Assembly: GCF_014287875.1 (NCBI RefSeq)
Contig: NZ_JACOPN010000003.1
Span: forward strand, 124,001-188,000
DNA: 64,000 nt
Direction: 5' to 3'
DNA from: Flintibacter faecis
Lineage (GTDB): Bacteria > Bacillota > Clostridia > Oscillospirales > Oscillospiraceae
Each line of letters opens with the position of its first letter. Positions within the stretch are counted from its first letter, which is position 1. The notes under the pieces are model-generated. The model worked only from the letters and a program-made list of their open reading frames with translations. It did no database searches and had not been told where the DNA came from. Made by a program: the position numbers and the translations under genes. Below, piece after piece: positions 17,441 to 27,142 of the stretch.

Positions 17441-20277
17441 TTGATCTCCTCCTTCAAACTGTTTTCTGCAAGGCCGAGCAGCTCTTGCAGGGAATAAATG
17501 CGGCTTTCCCGCAGTGTTCCCATCTTGTCGTCAAAGACCAGTTTCCCCTCCGGCGTGATGTCGCACAGCCGGGGCAGGTCGGCCAGCACCTGACAGTTCC
17601 CGTCCAGCAGCAGGCCGTACCGGTCCCCCTGGGCGGAGATGTACTCCGTGATGATATAGTCCCCCACCTGGGTCACATAGGTGAGATAGGCATCCGGCTC
17701 CAGCCGGGTCACCAGTTTCCCCGTCTCCCGGTCATAGACCTCCGGGGTGCCGTGCAGCGGAGAGGTGATCTTGAACCGGTCTGTGAAAAACTCCTCATAC
17801 TGGTCGCCGCTGGGGACGGGACCCTGTTCCTCCCCCATCAGGCTGCCGTCGACGGCGGAATAGCGGCGGACCAGGCCGTCGTTATAGACCACCTCCAGCC
17901 AGCTGTCCCCGTTCTCCCGGCGGAACTGCTGGTCATAGACCTGCTGGGCCTCCGGGATGGTCACGTCTGTCAGCACAGAGCCTTCCGCCCTGCAGAGGCG
18001 GAAGGCATCATACCGGAAGAGCATCACCGTCCTGCCGTCGGCGCTGAGCCGGGCCTCGTCATGGGCAAAGGCCGGGTCATAGGTGACCAGGGCGGGGTGT
18101 TCCTCCCGCTCCATCAGCCGCAGGGCGGGCACATCCCGGCTGGCCGCCAAGGTCCGCCCTCCGGCCAGAGCCAGAAAGTCCCCCCGGTCCCCGCCGTCTG
18201 AGCGGCCCAGTTCCACGGCCTGGTTGTTGAAGACCCTCACGCCGTCCTCGGTGGCCACCACGGAGCCCTCCGCCCCGTGGACAAATGCATCGATGTCCTT
18301 TTCTGTATATGCCAGTTCCGTCTGCGCCCCGGTCTTCGGGTCCAGTCGCACCAGCACATTGTCCTGGGAGACATAGATGCCGCTCTCGTCCGACTGGACG
18401 TGGAAGGGGGTCTGATCGGCAAAGGCGCCGGTCTGCTCCCCCGCCGCCGTATCGATGACAGCGCAGACAGAGTCCCCGCCGTCCGTGGCCGCAAAGGCAA
18501 AATACTTGCCATAAAAGCCGCCCTCAAAGTGGGTGTAGTCCGAGCCGTCAAACAGCTGGATATCCCCGTCTCCCCCGGTGGTGTCGAACAGCTCCAGGCC
18601 GCCATCTGCAAAACTGACGGCCAGCAGGCTCCCGTCGCCGTTCAGGGCCAGCAGGGCATCCTCCGGGTCGGCAAAACCGTCGTTCACCGTCACCGCCTGC
18701 TGCCTTCCGTTAAAGTCGACCACAGCCCGCTGACTGCCATCGGCGGCATACACGACGGCCCGGCTCTCCTCTTTATATACGGCGGCCACGGTGGAGCCGT
18801 CGGCAGAGCGGGCAATGGCGGTGGCCGGCTGGCCGGACCAGAGCGCCCGGTCCTCCGTCAGTCTGTAACAGGTCAGCGCCCCAGGCCCGGCGTAGACCAG
18901 GGTGTCCTCGTCCAGAAACAGGGCGTCGGACAGGGCGGAGTTCTCCGCCTCCAGCTCCGCCAGCTGCGCTCCGGTCTGCGGGTCGTACACGCACACCTTG
19001 CCCTGGAGCACCGCCGCCGCCCGGGTCCCCTCCGGGGACAGGGTCGCTTTCAGGGGCTCGCTGGCCAGGGGGATGGACCGGCTGGCCCGGTATCCGTCGG
19101 TCAGGTCATAAACTCCCAGGGCCTTGGCCAGGGCCCGCTGGGCCTGGGGGGTGTCATCCGGGTCCAGCAGCCCCCGCTTTTGTGGCAGGGCCTGCAGGGC
19201 GTATTGGATGGCTCCCGTCACGTCCCCTTGCTCCAGTGCGTCGGCGGAGTATCCCGCCAGGGCCATGGCGTTCTGGGTCCGTTCCATCTGCTTGAGTCCC
19301 ACAAAGGTCATGCCGCCCCCGGCCAGAAAGCACAGGGCCAGCAGTCCCGCTGTGGCCGCCATGCGCCGCTTCCGGCGGCGGGTGCGGGGGTCGTTCTCAT
19401 GCAGGCGCTCAAAGGCACGGAGCATCTCCGCCGCCGTCTGCCACCGCTTGTCCGGGTCGGGCTCCATGGCCTTTTGCACAATGGCCGCTACTGCGGGGCT
19501 GACCTCTTTGGAGGAGATGGCCTCTACCTCCTTGGCATCCTGGGCGGGCCGCCGCCCGGTGAACAGGTGATACAGGGTAGCCCCGGCGCTGTAGATGTCC
19601 GAGCGCACATCCAGCAGCACCGTCCGCCGCCCGGTGGACGAGCTGCCTGCGCCGGTGGACACCACAGTGGCCGGGTCCTCCTCCAGGCGGGTGGCGGCCT
19701 CGTCCCTCACCCCCTGGGTGGCCCCCAGGCCGGAGTAGTCAATGCCATAGTGCTCCGGCGAGGCATAGCCCCGGCTGAAGCCCACCCGCACTGCGCCCTC
19801 CTCCCCCAGGGCCAGGGCGATGTTAAAGTCGATGAGCCGGATATCCCCCTGGGGTGTGAGCATCAGGTTCGACGGCTTGATGTCACTGTGGAGGATGCCG
19901 TGGGGCGGACGGCTGTGGAGATAGCACAGGGCCTCCAGCAGCTGACAGGCCCACTTGATCACCTGGGCCTGGGAAAAGCGCTCCCCCCGTTTTAAGGGCT
20001 TGTCCAGGCTCTCCCCCTCGATGTAATCCATGACGGTGTACACCACGCCGTTCTCCGCCACAAAGTCATAGACCTGGGGGATATAGGTATGGCTCAGGTT
20101 TTTCAGGGCATCCACTTCCCGGCGCAGCACCTCCGGCCGGGCGGTCAGGTCCCGCCGGTCCGCCTTCAGCACCACCAGCTTGCCCAGGCGCAGGTGGCGG
20201 CCCAGATAGACCACGCCGCCCCCGCCGGAGCCGATCTGCTGCAATATCTCATAGCTGTCCGCAATGATCTGGGACAT
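17437..20277 (-). CDS. Membrane Ser/Thr protein kinase with extracellular beta-propeller-like domain
   Basis: A 946-aa PknB-type kinase. The kinase domain spans about 1-275: glycine loop IGSGGGGVVYLG, K38 in VVLK, HSDIKPSN with catalytic D132, and SPE motif YASPEHYG. The usual DFG is DFN (D150). One TM helix at about 309-328 is followed by some 600 extracytoplasmic residues with repeated WD40/YVTN-like strands (GDGSLLAVSFADGGLELFD). The arrangement is a sensor outside and a kinase inside. It is cotranscribed with a PP2C phosphatase and an FHA protein, which suggests a phospho-threonine switch controlling the pilus machine. Phosphorylation targets are unknown. Confidence 0.9.
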   Translation of the reverse strand: MSQIIADSYEILQQIGSGGGGVVYLGRHLRLGKLVVLKADRRDLTARPEVLRREVDALKNLSHTYIPQVYDFVAENGVVYTVMDYIEGESLDKPLKRGERFSQAQVIKWACQLLEALCYLHSRPPHGILHSDIKPSNLMLTPQGDIRLIDFNIALALGEEGAVRVGFSRGYASPEHYGIDYSGLGATQGVRDEAATRLEEDPATVVSTGAGSSSTGRRTVLLDVRSDIYSAGATLYHLFTGRRPAQDAKEVEAISSKEVSPAVAAIVQKAMEPDPDKRWQTAAEMLRAFERLHENDPRTRRRKRRMAATAGLLALCFLAGGGMTFVGLKQMERTQNAMALAGYSADALEQGDVTGAIQYALQALPQKRGLLDPDDTPQAQRALAKALGVYDLTDGYRASRSIPLASEPLKATLSPEGTRAAAVLQGKVCVYDPQTGAQLAELEAENSALSDALFLDEDTLVYAGPGALTCYRLTEDRALWSGQPATAIARSADGSTVAAVYKEESRAVVYAADGSQRAVVDFNGRQQAVTVNDGFADPEDALLALNGDGSLLAVSFADGGLELFDTTGGDGDIQLFDGSDYTHFEGGFYGKYFAFAATDGGDSVCAVIDTAAGEQTGAFADQTPFHVQSDESGIYVSQDNVLVRLDPKTGAQTELAYTEKDIDAFVHGAEGSVVATEDGVRVFNNQAVELGRSDGGDRGDFLALAGGRTLAASRDVPALRLMEREEHPALVTYDPAFAHDEARLSADGRTVMLFRYDAFRLCRAEGSVLTDVTIPEAQQVYDQQFRRENGDSWLEVVYNDGLVRRYSAVDGSLMGEEQGPVPSGDQYEEFFTDRFKITSPLHGTPEVYDRETGKLVTRLEPDAYLTYVTQVGDYIITEYISAQGDRYGLLLDGNCQVLADLPRLCDITPEGKLVFDDKMGTLRESRIYSLQELLGLAENSLKEEIK

Positions 20278-20332
20278 TCGTCCTCTCTCCTATCTCCGTC
20301 TGCCGATTTGTCCAAGATATCTTAGTATCCGG

Positions 20333-20491
20333 TCAGTGCCGCCTTTCGCCGTACTCCTCCTCCAGCTTTCGCCGCAGGCGGCGGCCGGACAGAGTAAAGG
20401 CCACCCCGGCCAGCACGGCGGCCAGCACCGTCAGGGCCATCACGCCGATGCCGCCGTAAAACAGCAGCTGGCTTGCAGAAAGTCCGCTCAT
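20333..20491 (-). CDS. Small single-helix membrane protein (52 aa)
   Basis: Too short for routine calling but well supported. The ATG at 20491 follows GGGGGAGGGACGGAGC, and the frame lies tightly between the FHA and kinase genes. Residues about 9-33 form one membrane helix, followed by a basic and then charged tail (RRLRRKLEEEYGERRH). Function is unknown. It could tether or regulate the adjacent kinase or FHA protein. Confidence 0.6.
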   Translation of the reverse strand: MSGLSASQLLFYGGIGVMALTVLAAVLAGVAFTLSGRRLRRKLEEEYGERRH

Positions 20492-20509
20492 GCTCCGTCC
20501 CTCCCCCGC

Positions 20510-21844
20510 TTATTCGTTCCAGATGTAGTCGGCCCCGCCGGTACCGAAGGACACCCGGCAGCCGTTTTCCAGCGCCTGGGGCACGTTGGGGATCAGTTTC
20601 TGGCCATTGACAAAGGTCCCGGCGCTGGAGGCCAGGTCCACCAGGAAATAGCCGCTCTCCTCCCGCTCAATGGCGGCGTGGCGGCGGCTCACCGCCCGGG
20701 TGTTCTTTTCAAACTCAAAGTCAGACTGTTTCTGACCCACGGACACGTCGAACCGGCCGATGGTAAAGGCCCGGCCCGGCTGGATATCCACTGCGATCTC
20801 CCGGGGCAGCCCCGGCTCCCCCACCAGACGCAGGCAGCACACGCCGCCCATCGGCTCGTCATCCAGCTGGGTCACGCCGTCGGCCCGCTCCTCGTCATAG
20901 CTCACAGCGGGCTGGGCCGGACGGGCCGCCGGAGACTGATAGACCGGGACGGGCTGGGGCTCCGCCGCCCCCAGCAGCACCTCCCGGGGCTTCTCCTTCT
21001 TGCCGAAGAGAGGCTTGCGCGCCTTGGGCTCCTTCTCTTTCTTTTCTTTCTTGCCGCCGAACAGGCCCCTGTGCTCCTTGGGGGGCTTCTCCTTGCTTTT
21101 GGGGGGAGTGCCGCCGAAGTTGATGTGGATGTCCCCGTCATCCGCCGCCGGGATGGGCTGGGGGGCGGACTGGGGAATCGGTTCCGGTTCCGGCTCCTGG
21201 GGGCGCAGCTGCTGGGGCAGCTGGAACCGGGGCGGTTCCTCCCGGACAGGCCGGGCCGCAGGTGCAGACACAGCGTCAGGCGCAGGCTCCGGCTTGGCCT
21301 GGGCGGCCTTTACGCCGCCCTCCGCCCGGAGCATGTCCAGGAATGCCTTGGGCTGAAAGTCCTGCATCAGGGCCCGCAGCACCTTGTTTTCCAGGGCCGG
21401 GTCGGTGACGCTGTTCTGCCGGGACAACTCCAGCACCATCTCTCGCAGGGAAGCGAAGCTCTCCCCGTCCGTCCTGGCGGGGATATAGAGATAGCTCACA
21501 GCGCCGTCCCGGTCGGCGTAGAGATACCGGGGGTCCAGCACAAAGCTGAAGGGCTTTAAAAACCAGTCGTCGCAATCCAGCAGGGGCTGGAGCACCTGGG
21601 TCCAGAAATCCACATAGTCCGCCGCCGCGTGGGCCCCAAAGCGGTACTGCAGCTTGCTGCGGCTGCCCAGGCAATAGGTACACTCCGCCATACCGTCCAC
21701 CGCCCGATAGCGGAAGGGCACCAGAAAGGGCGGCTGGTCGGCTTCGATGGTATAGAGGGCCTTCTCGTCCAGGTCCTCCTGGGGAAAACGGACCACCAGC
21801 ATAGCACCGGTCAGGTCGTTCTTATTCTCGATTTGATAGGTCAT
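20510..21844 (-). CDS. FHA-domain protein with DUF6382-like N-terminus
   Basis: A 444-aa cytoplasmic adaptor. Residues about 1-165 resemble DUF6382 (starts MTYQIENKNDLTGAML). A proline/lysine-rich low-complexity linker (about 185-330) follows. The C-terminal FHA domain (about 355-440) keeps the phospho-threonine-binding features FTIGR, SRRHA and GTFVNG. It likely reads phospho-threonines written by the adjacent kinase. The ATG at 21844 has GGGGAGGAG upstream and is preferred to an ATG at 21865 that would overlap the WG-repeat stop. Confidence 0.85.
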   Translation of the reverse strand: MTYQIENKNDLTGAMLVVRFPQEDLDEKALYTIEADQPPFLVPFRYRAVDGMAECTYCLGSRSKLQYRFGAHAAADYVDFWTQVLQPLLDCDDWFLKPFSFVLDPRYLYADRDGAVSYLYIPARTDGESFASLREMVLELSRQNSVTDPALENKVLRALMQDFQPKAFLDMLRAEGGVKAAQAKPEPAPDAVSAPAARPVREEPPRFQLPQQLRPQEPEPEPIPQSAPQPIPAADDGDIHINFGGTPPKSKEKPPKEHRGLFGGKKEKKEKEPKARKPLFGKKEKPREVLLGAAEPQPVPVYQSPAARPAQPAVSYDEERADGVTQLDDEPMGGVCCLRLVGEPGLPREIAVDIQPGRAFTIGRFDVSVGQKQSDFEFEKNTRAVSRRHAAIEREESGYFLVDLASSAGTFVNGQKLIPNVPQALENGCRVSFGTGGADYIWNE

Positions 21845-21861
21845 TTTGGTCTCCTCCCCGG

Positions 21862-23181
21862 TCAAAATCCGGTCGTCTCCGTCTTATATTCCAGCAGGGT
21901 GATAAACTGCCAGCCATCCCCTGTCTTCACCGGGGCCGTACCCTTTTCAAAGGGCTTGGCCTCTCCAAAGACAGGTCGGATGACCATGTCACCGCTCAGG
22001 CCCACATAGCCCCAGCTGCCGTTTTTCTTCACCGCCGCCAGGTGCATGGTGAAGGAGCGGGCATCCTCAAACTGAAAGTCGATCTGCACTTCGCCCTTCT
22101 GGTCGATAAAGCCCCACTGGCCGTCCCGTTTCACCGCCGCCCAGCCGCCGGCGAAGGGGCGGGCATCCTCATAGGGCTCCCCCACCTGCTTTCCGTCGGC
22201 CAGCAGCAGGACCTGGTCGCCCCTGCGGACGAACACCGTCTTGTCCTTCCAGCAGCGGCCCAGGTCGTCGCAGACGATCCCGTCATACTCCGGTTCCACC
22301 AGCCAGTCCGTTCCGCTGCGGTCCAAAACGCCCCACTTGCCGTTCTGTCTGGCCGCCGCGCCCCCGTCTGAGAAGGTGCGTATCTCCTCCAGCACAGCGC
22401 TGCCCGTGTTCAGGGTCCCGTCGGCCAGCACCCAGCCGTCCTGCCGGTGCAGGGCCAGGCGCTCCTGGTCAAAGTTGCTCACTTCTTTCACGCTGTCCCC
22501 CTTATAGAGGGCCACCCGGTTGCCGTTCAAGTCGATGCCGGACAGCACCCCGTCCTGCAGGGCGATGACCTCGCCCCCGCTGCAGGTGCTGAGAAAGTCG
22601 TATTCACAGGGCAGGATCAACTCCCCGTTGGGGCGGGCCAGCCCCCAAAAGCCGTCCTGCCGGACCTGGATATAGCCGTTTAAAAATGCCGTGACCTGCT
22701 GATAGGCCCCCCGGCCGGCGGTGTACTCATAGCGGTGCGCCTCATAGAAGTCGGTCAGCTCCTGGCTGCCTGTCTTCTCAATGCCCAGTTTCAGGGCGGA
22801 AAAGGCGTCGCTGTATTTGGAGCGGTCCAGGTAATACCGGGCCGCCTCCAGATAGACCGCCGGGTCAGCGTTCTTCCGGGCCATCTGCTTGTCCAGCAGA
22901 CCGGTATATTTCCGGCGGTAGCCGCTCTGCTCCAGCAGGGGGAGGTACGCCTGCTTCAGCAGCTCCTCCGCCTGAACCGTGTGCTTCGTCTTATACTGGG
23001 CGGCCTGCTCCAGCAGGGGGACGGCCTTGACATAGATCTCATCGTCCAGATAGCTCTGGGCATCCGCCATCAGCGCCCCTTGCCGGGCAGCATCACTTTT
23101 GGAAAACAGGGCGGTGAGCCACCCCACTGCCAGCAGCAGTACGCAGCAGCCCACGATCATCACTTTTTTCAGTCCACTCAC
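21862..23181 (-). CDS. WG-repeat (KWG) membrane-anchored protein
   Basis: A 439-aa protein starting with GTG after AGGAGG. One N-terminal membrane helix (about 6-28) is followed by a TPR-like helical stretch (about 40-170). WG-repeats then follow, with cores such as DGFWGLARPNG, NGKWGVLDRSG, DGQWGFIDQKG and NGSWGYVGLSG. WG repeats form beta structures often facing the cell exterior and are of unclear ligand. It lies between the prepilin peptidase and the FHA gene and may be a structural or sensing subunit of the apparatus. Confidence 0.85.
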   Translation of the reverse strand: MSGLKKVMIVGCCVLLLAVGWLTALFSKSDAARQGALMADAQSYLDDEIYVKAVPLLEQAAQYKTKHTVQAEELLKQAYLPLLEQSGYRRKYTGLLDKQMARKNADPAVYLEAARYYLDRSKYSDAFSALKLGIEKTGSQELTDFYEAHRYEYTAGRGAYQQVTAFLNGYIQVRQDGFWGLARPNGELILPCEYDFLSTCSGGEVIALQDGVLSGIDLNGNRVALYKGDSVKEVSNFDQERLALHRQDGWVLADGTLNTGSAVLEEIRTFSDGGAAARQNGKWGVLDRSGTDWLVEPEYDGIVCDDLGRCWKDKTVFVRRGDQVLLLADGKQVGEPYEDARPFAGGWAAVKRDGQWGFIDQKGEVQIDFQFEDARSFTMHLAAVKKNGSWGYVGLSGDMVIRPVFGEAKPFEKGTAPVKTGDGWQFITLLEYKTETTGF

Positions 23182-23194
23182 GGCGAACAGCCTC

Positions 23195-23743
23195 CTATCG
23201 GACGAATTCCGTCAACAGAATCCCAACATATAAAAAGGGCACCAGAGGAATGGTGTCTTTTGCGGTCATCTTTTTGCCCAGGATCAAGACCAGGGCGGAC
23301 AGGGCCGCCAGCACCGAGCCATACAGCAGGGCGGACAGCGCCCCGTCATAGCCCAGATACAGCCCGGCCACCGTCATCAGCTTCACGTCGCCCCCGCCCA
23401 GGCCCTTGCGGCTGACGAAGTATACCAGCAGCAGCACAGCTCCCGCCAGCAGGAACCCGGCAAGGCCGGTGCCGCCCATGGTCAGCGCCCCCTCCGGGTC
23501 AACCAGGACCAGCGGGGCCAGGATCAGCACCCAGGCGATGCCCAAAGCGGCCACCAGGCGGTTGTCCACCCGCTGCCGGCGCAGGTCGGTGACGGCGGCA
23601 GCATAGCACAGGGTCAGCAGGACCAGCCGCAGCAGCAGCTGGGTGGGCGCTTGTCCCCCGCTTTTTAAGCCGAGATAGGCCGCCAGGATCACCGGCAGGG
23701 CCAGATAGTCCAAGGGTTTTTCCGGTGTTTTCATCAGTTTCAT
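23195..23743 (-). CDS. A24-family prepilin peptidase (TadV-like)
   Basis: A 182-aa polytopic aspartic protease that removes the leader of Flp pilin and pseudopilins. Catalytic Asp 1 lies in AAVTDLRRQ and Asp 2 in the GxGD motif GLGGGDVKL. About five membrane segments are visible. It lacks an N-methylation domain, as expected of TadV/CpaA. The ATG at 23743 overlaps the upstream TadE-like stop (ATGA). Confidence 0.88.
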   Translation of the reverse strand: MKLMKTPEKPLDYLALPVILAAYLGLKSGGQAPTQLLLRLVLLTLCYAAAVTDLRRQRVDNRLVAALGIAWVLILAPLVLVDPEGALTMGGTGLAGFLLAGAVLLLVYFVSRKGLGGGDVKLMTVAGLYLGYDGALSALLYGSVLAALSALVLILGKKMTAKDTIPLVPFLYVGILLTEFVR

Positions 23744-24480
23744 CCCCGATAGCCCTCGCCTTCTCCGCCAAGCCATGCCTTCGTCATGACCTCCTGGGTC
23801 ACATGGAGCTTGGGCTGGTCAAAGGGCAGCACCAGCGCACCGAAGTGATAGTCCACGTCATACTGCACCACGATCTTCACATTGCCCTCGCTGGTCAGCA
23901 GCTGGCTGTCGTTGCCCTGCAGGTCAGGGCTGTAAAAGTGCAGTCCCAACAATCCGTCCGCCACGCCATAGCTGCGCAGATACGCATCCCCGGACTGACC
24001 GCCGTTGGCCAGATACCGGCCAACCAGGGGGCGGACCATCTGCCCGAAGGCGGCCCCGCCGGCCTTATCCAGCCCATAATTCATCATATACTGCAGCATC
24101 TCCTTGGGATGCCCCACGGCGTAGTCCACGCCGCTTTGCATTTGGTTCAGGATGGCCTCTCCCTTTGCGCCGATCTGGTCGGCATCCAGGTTCTCCACCC
24201 CGTCCAGCAGTCCGTTCACGTTGCTGCGGAACTGGTCCACCTGGCCCTGCACCTTGCCCGCCTTGGCGGAGTTATTCTGGATGTGGGAGGCCGCCCCTGT
24301 CAGGTCCAGTACATAGCTGTACATAGACACCGTCTCACAGGCCTGGGTGAGGGCGGCGTGGACTCGTGTCTGCACCGTTACGATGTTGATCATGGTCAGA
24401 ATGGACACGATCAGCAGGGTGAACAGCAGAAAGGAACCGATGGTCTCCACCACGATATATCCCCGTTGGTCTTGTCTCAC
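23740..24480 (-). CDS. TadE-like pseudopilin (246 aa)
   Basis: The N-terminus MRQDQRGYIVVETIGSFLLF has the G-Y-x-V-V-E-T pattern of TadE/TadF/TadG pseudopilins: a short basic leader, a glutamate near position 13, and a long hydrophobic helix. The remainder is extracytoplasmic. It starts with GTG, one base after the DUF5702 stop. It is probably processed by the next gene product. Confidence 0.75.
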   Translation of the reverse strand: MRQDQRGYIVVETIGSFLLFTLLIVSILTMINIVTVQTRVHAALTQACETVSMYSYVLDLTGAASHIQNNSAKAGKVQGQVDQFRSNVNGLLDGVENLDADQIGAKGEAILNQMQSGVDYAVGHPKEMLQYMMNYGLDKAGGAAFGQMVRPLVGRYLANGGQSGDAYLRSYGVADGLLGLHFYSPDLQGNDSQLLTSEGNVKIVVQYDVDYHFGALVLPFDQPKLHVTQEVMTKAWLGGEGEGYRG

Positions 24481-24481
24481 A

Positions 24482-27130
24482 TCAATACCCCCTGTAGTCC
24501 GTCACGACCAGTTCTTTCGTCCCCGGCGGCACCACGCCGTTGACCCCCTTCTGGGCCACGGGCATGGACAGAAACAGCATCTTCAGATCCACCGTCGTAG
24601 TCACGGAGAAGTCGGTGATGGCTTTCCGCAGATCGACCCGCTCGGCGGCCGCCATGGCGCTCTCCCGGGCGGAGCGGTCGCTGTTCTCGCCGATCTTCTC
24701 TTTATAGTTGGTCACATTCAGCTCAATGAGATCAGCCGTCCGCTTAGCCAGGGCGCTGTCGCTTTTCAGCAGCAGGAACAGGCGCAGGTAGTCCTTGTAA
24801 GTAAAGCCGCCGACTTTGTCATTGTCCTTGACCCCAAAGTCTCCATCGGATATCTCCCCCACCACGCCGTCGGCGATCTGGTCGAAGATACCCTTCGGGC
24901 TGAAATGCCAGTTCAGGTCGGTTTTTGTCATTACAGTGACGGTGCAGCCGTCTTTCAGGCGGCTCACATCGCTGACACCCTCCCCCAGGGCCATGACCAG
25001 CCGCACCAGTTCTCCGATGGCCACGGCGCCCGGCCCCAAAAAGCTCACCGCCGCCTCCACATCTGCCACGGTTTTATTTACTGACGGGACTACAAAGGAG
25101 GCGGTGTAGTCCATGACGAACCGCACCAGATAGATCATCCCCGTCACCGCCTTCAGGTTGGCCCTGGCGTCGTTCGGATTGCCGTTACACAGGTATTCCA
25201 GCTCTGACTGGAAAAAGTAATTCACTTTGATCCCCAGGGGGATGCCCGCCATACTCTTCTCTGTTGGCTCGTTTGCCTCGTCCCCGCTGTAGCCCTCGTT
25301 GGTGGCGTAGCAGGAGAACATCTCGCTGTCATAGGTCAGCAGCAGCAGCTTGTCCGCCGCCCCGCTCCCCGCATCGGCGATCTGGCTGAGAAAACTGTCG
25401 TTCAGGGCCTTTTTGGCCTGGCTTTTGGCAGAGCCGGAGCCGCTCCAGTCCCCGTCAGAGCCAAAGCCCGTGTCGCCGTCGTTGGCGGCCGCCCCGGGGC
25501 TGTAGTTCCAGGCCCCCAGGGGCTCAAACTCCAGCATTCCGGTGAACTGCTTCTGAATTTTTCCGGCGGCCTTCTCCAGCCCCTTGATGATGCTCTTCTT
25601 TTTGGCGGTTTTGTCCTGGTTTGCGAACATCTCCTGGAGCTTTTCGTAAAACTCTTTGTTGTGGGTACTGCTGAACCGGCTGCTCTGAAACACCTCAAAG
25701 CCGTCCCCCGGGACCTGGAACTTCTTCGGTGCTATGCGGTAGAGTTCTTCCAAGTTGTCTTTCTGCGGAGTCTGGCCCTTTTCCTTTTGCTCATCGTTTT
25801 GTATCTTCAGGTCGATTTTATAGCCGTCCTTGCTCTCATTCAAAGCCTTGATCTCTGAGAAGATGAAAAACAGTTTTGCATCTCCATAACCCACATCGTT
25901 TTCCAACATGGTGATGGTGCTGTTCAGCTGGGGCTCGTCATAGCTCTGCATGGCCTGGGCCATGGGGACGATGTCATAGCCCAGCAGCTCCCGGTAGTTC
26001 TCGATGTAGGTCTTGCCATTGTTGTTTTTCTGCTCCGTCAGGCCGGTCTTCAGCTCGGAGGAGCACTTCCCGGCGTTCAGCTCGTTTTCCAGGTCATCCA
26101 GCAGGTCAGACAGCTCTTTGCGCTTCTTCTCCGCCTTCTCCGCCAGGTCTACCAGCTCTTTCAGGCTGTCCTTTGCCAGAGTGTGGTTGGAGATGAACTT
26201 CTCCAGCTCGCTCTTTTTGTCCCTGATGGACTTCTCCACCCCGTCGGTGTGATAGCTGCCGGTGAAATAGCCCTTGTGATAGTTGCCGTTGTCGTCCTCA
26301 TTGCCCAGAACATAGCCCGTTTTGATGGTTCCCCCGTTTACGAAGGCGTGGAGGTTGTCAAACAGACCCTTATATTTGTTCTCATAGTCCTCGGCCCCGT
26401 CGTCGTTTTCGTCCCGGACCATACTGGAATAGTTATCCCGGGTGCCAAACAGATCAAAGATGGTCTCCCGCATCCGGTCAATGAAGGAATTCACCGAACT
26501 CACCGCGCCGGCTTCGGTACTTTTGGCTTTGTTTACGTTCTCGATGCACTCATACAGCTTCTCATACTCTTTTTCGATCTCGTCCACCTTGTCATCCACG
26601 TCCATCTTGGCCTTGATGACCTTGGCGTCCTCCTTGATCTTCTCAAAGGTGTCCAGCTTGTCCAGCACCTCGTTTACGATGATGGCCGGGGCGCGGAACT
26701 TGACATACTCCTCGATCTGGCGGCGGAGCACCTCTGTGTTCTCCAGGTTTTTCTCATCGGCGGCCTTGGCGGTGACGGCCAGGCTGGAGGCATCCCCATA
26801 GAAGTGGGAGAAGGTGCCCATGCCCCGGTCATTCCAGTCCTCCCCGAACAGGGCCAGCCGGATGTATTCCTCCATCATCTCCGCCAGCTCTCCGTCGGTC
26901 TGCATCACGCCGAACAGGCCATACAGGTCCTGAAGCAGCGCGTCGTAGGAGGCCAGGGTGGCGTTGGCCGCCAGCTGGTTTGCGTCCTGTATCTCGCTGC
27001 GGGCCACATACAGCCGGGCCAGGTCCACGCCGGTGCCGCTGATGAGCACTGCGGGCACCAGCATCAGGGTAACGAACACGGTGACTGCGCCCCTGCAGTC
27101 CCGCTTCAACCGTTGAAGCAGCTTCTTCAC
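24482..27130 (-). CDS. DUF5702-type TadG-like surface protein (882 aa)
   Basis: The N-terminal RDCRGAVTVFVTLMLVPAVLISGTGVDLAR is TadG/DUF5702-like: a single membrane helix with a pseudopilin-like cut region (RGAVTVF). A large extracytoplasmic domain follows, with coiled-coil segments around residues 150-200 and 290-360. It starts with GTG after GGGGGAACGG. In Clostridia such proteins co-occur with Tad loci. This one may form the exported stalk or pilus-base component. The exact role is unknown. Confidence 0.75.
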   Translation of the reverse strand: MKKLLQRLKRDCRGAVTVFVTLMLVPAVLISGTGVDLARLYVARSEIQDANQLAANATLASYDALLQDLYGLFGVMQTDGELAEMMEEYIRLALFGEDWNDRGMGTFSHFYGDASSLAVTAKAADEKNLENTEVLRRQIEEYVKFRAPAIIVNEVLDKLDTFEKIKEDAKVIKAKMDVDDKVDEIEKEYEKLYECIENVNKAKSTEAGAVSSVNSFIDRMRETIFDLFGTRDNYSSMVRDENDDGAEDYENKYKGLFDNLHAFVNGGTIKTGYVLGNEDDNGNYHKGYFTGSYHTDGVEKSIRDKKSELEKFISNHTLAKDSLKELVDLAEKAEKKRKELSDLLDDLENELNAGKCSSELKTGLTEQKNNNGKTYIENYRELLGYDIVPMAQAMQSYDEPQLNSTITMLENDVGYGDAKLFFIFSEIKALNESKDGYKIDLKIQNDEQKEKGQTPQKDNLEELYRIAPKKFQVPGDGFEVFQSSRFSSTHNKEFYEKLQEMFANQDKTAKKKSIIKGLEKAAGKIQKQFTGMLEFEPLGAWNYSPGAAANDGDTGFGSDGDWSGSGSAKSQAKKALNDSFLSQIADAGSGAADKLLLLTYDSEMFSCYATNEGYSGDEANEPTEKSMAGIPLGIKVNYFFQSELEYLCNGNPNDARANLKAVTGMIYLVRFVMDYTASFVVPSVNKTVADVEAAVSFLGPGAVAIGELVRLVMALGEGVSDVSRLKDGCTVTVMTKTDLNWHFSPKGIFDQIADGVVGEISDGDFGVKDNDKVGGFTYKDYLRLFLLLKSDSALAKRTADLIELNVTNYKEKIGENSDRSARESAMAAAERVDLRKAITDFSVTTTVDLKMLFLSMPVAQKGVNGVVPPGTKELVVTDYRGY

Positions 27131-27142
27131 GTCCGTTCCCCC

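Noticed and set aside
23740..23776. Longer start for the prepilin peptidase (MAWRRRRG...)
   Set aside because: It would overlap the upstream gene by 37 bases, and the ATGA start at 23743 is better placed.
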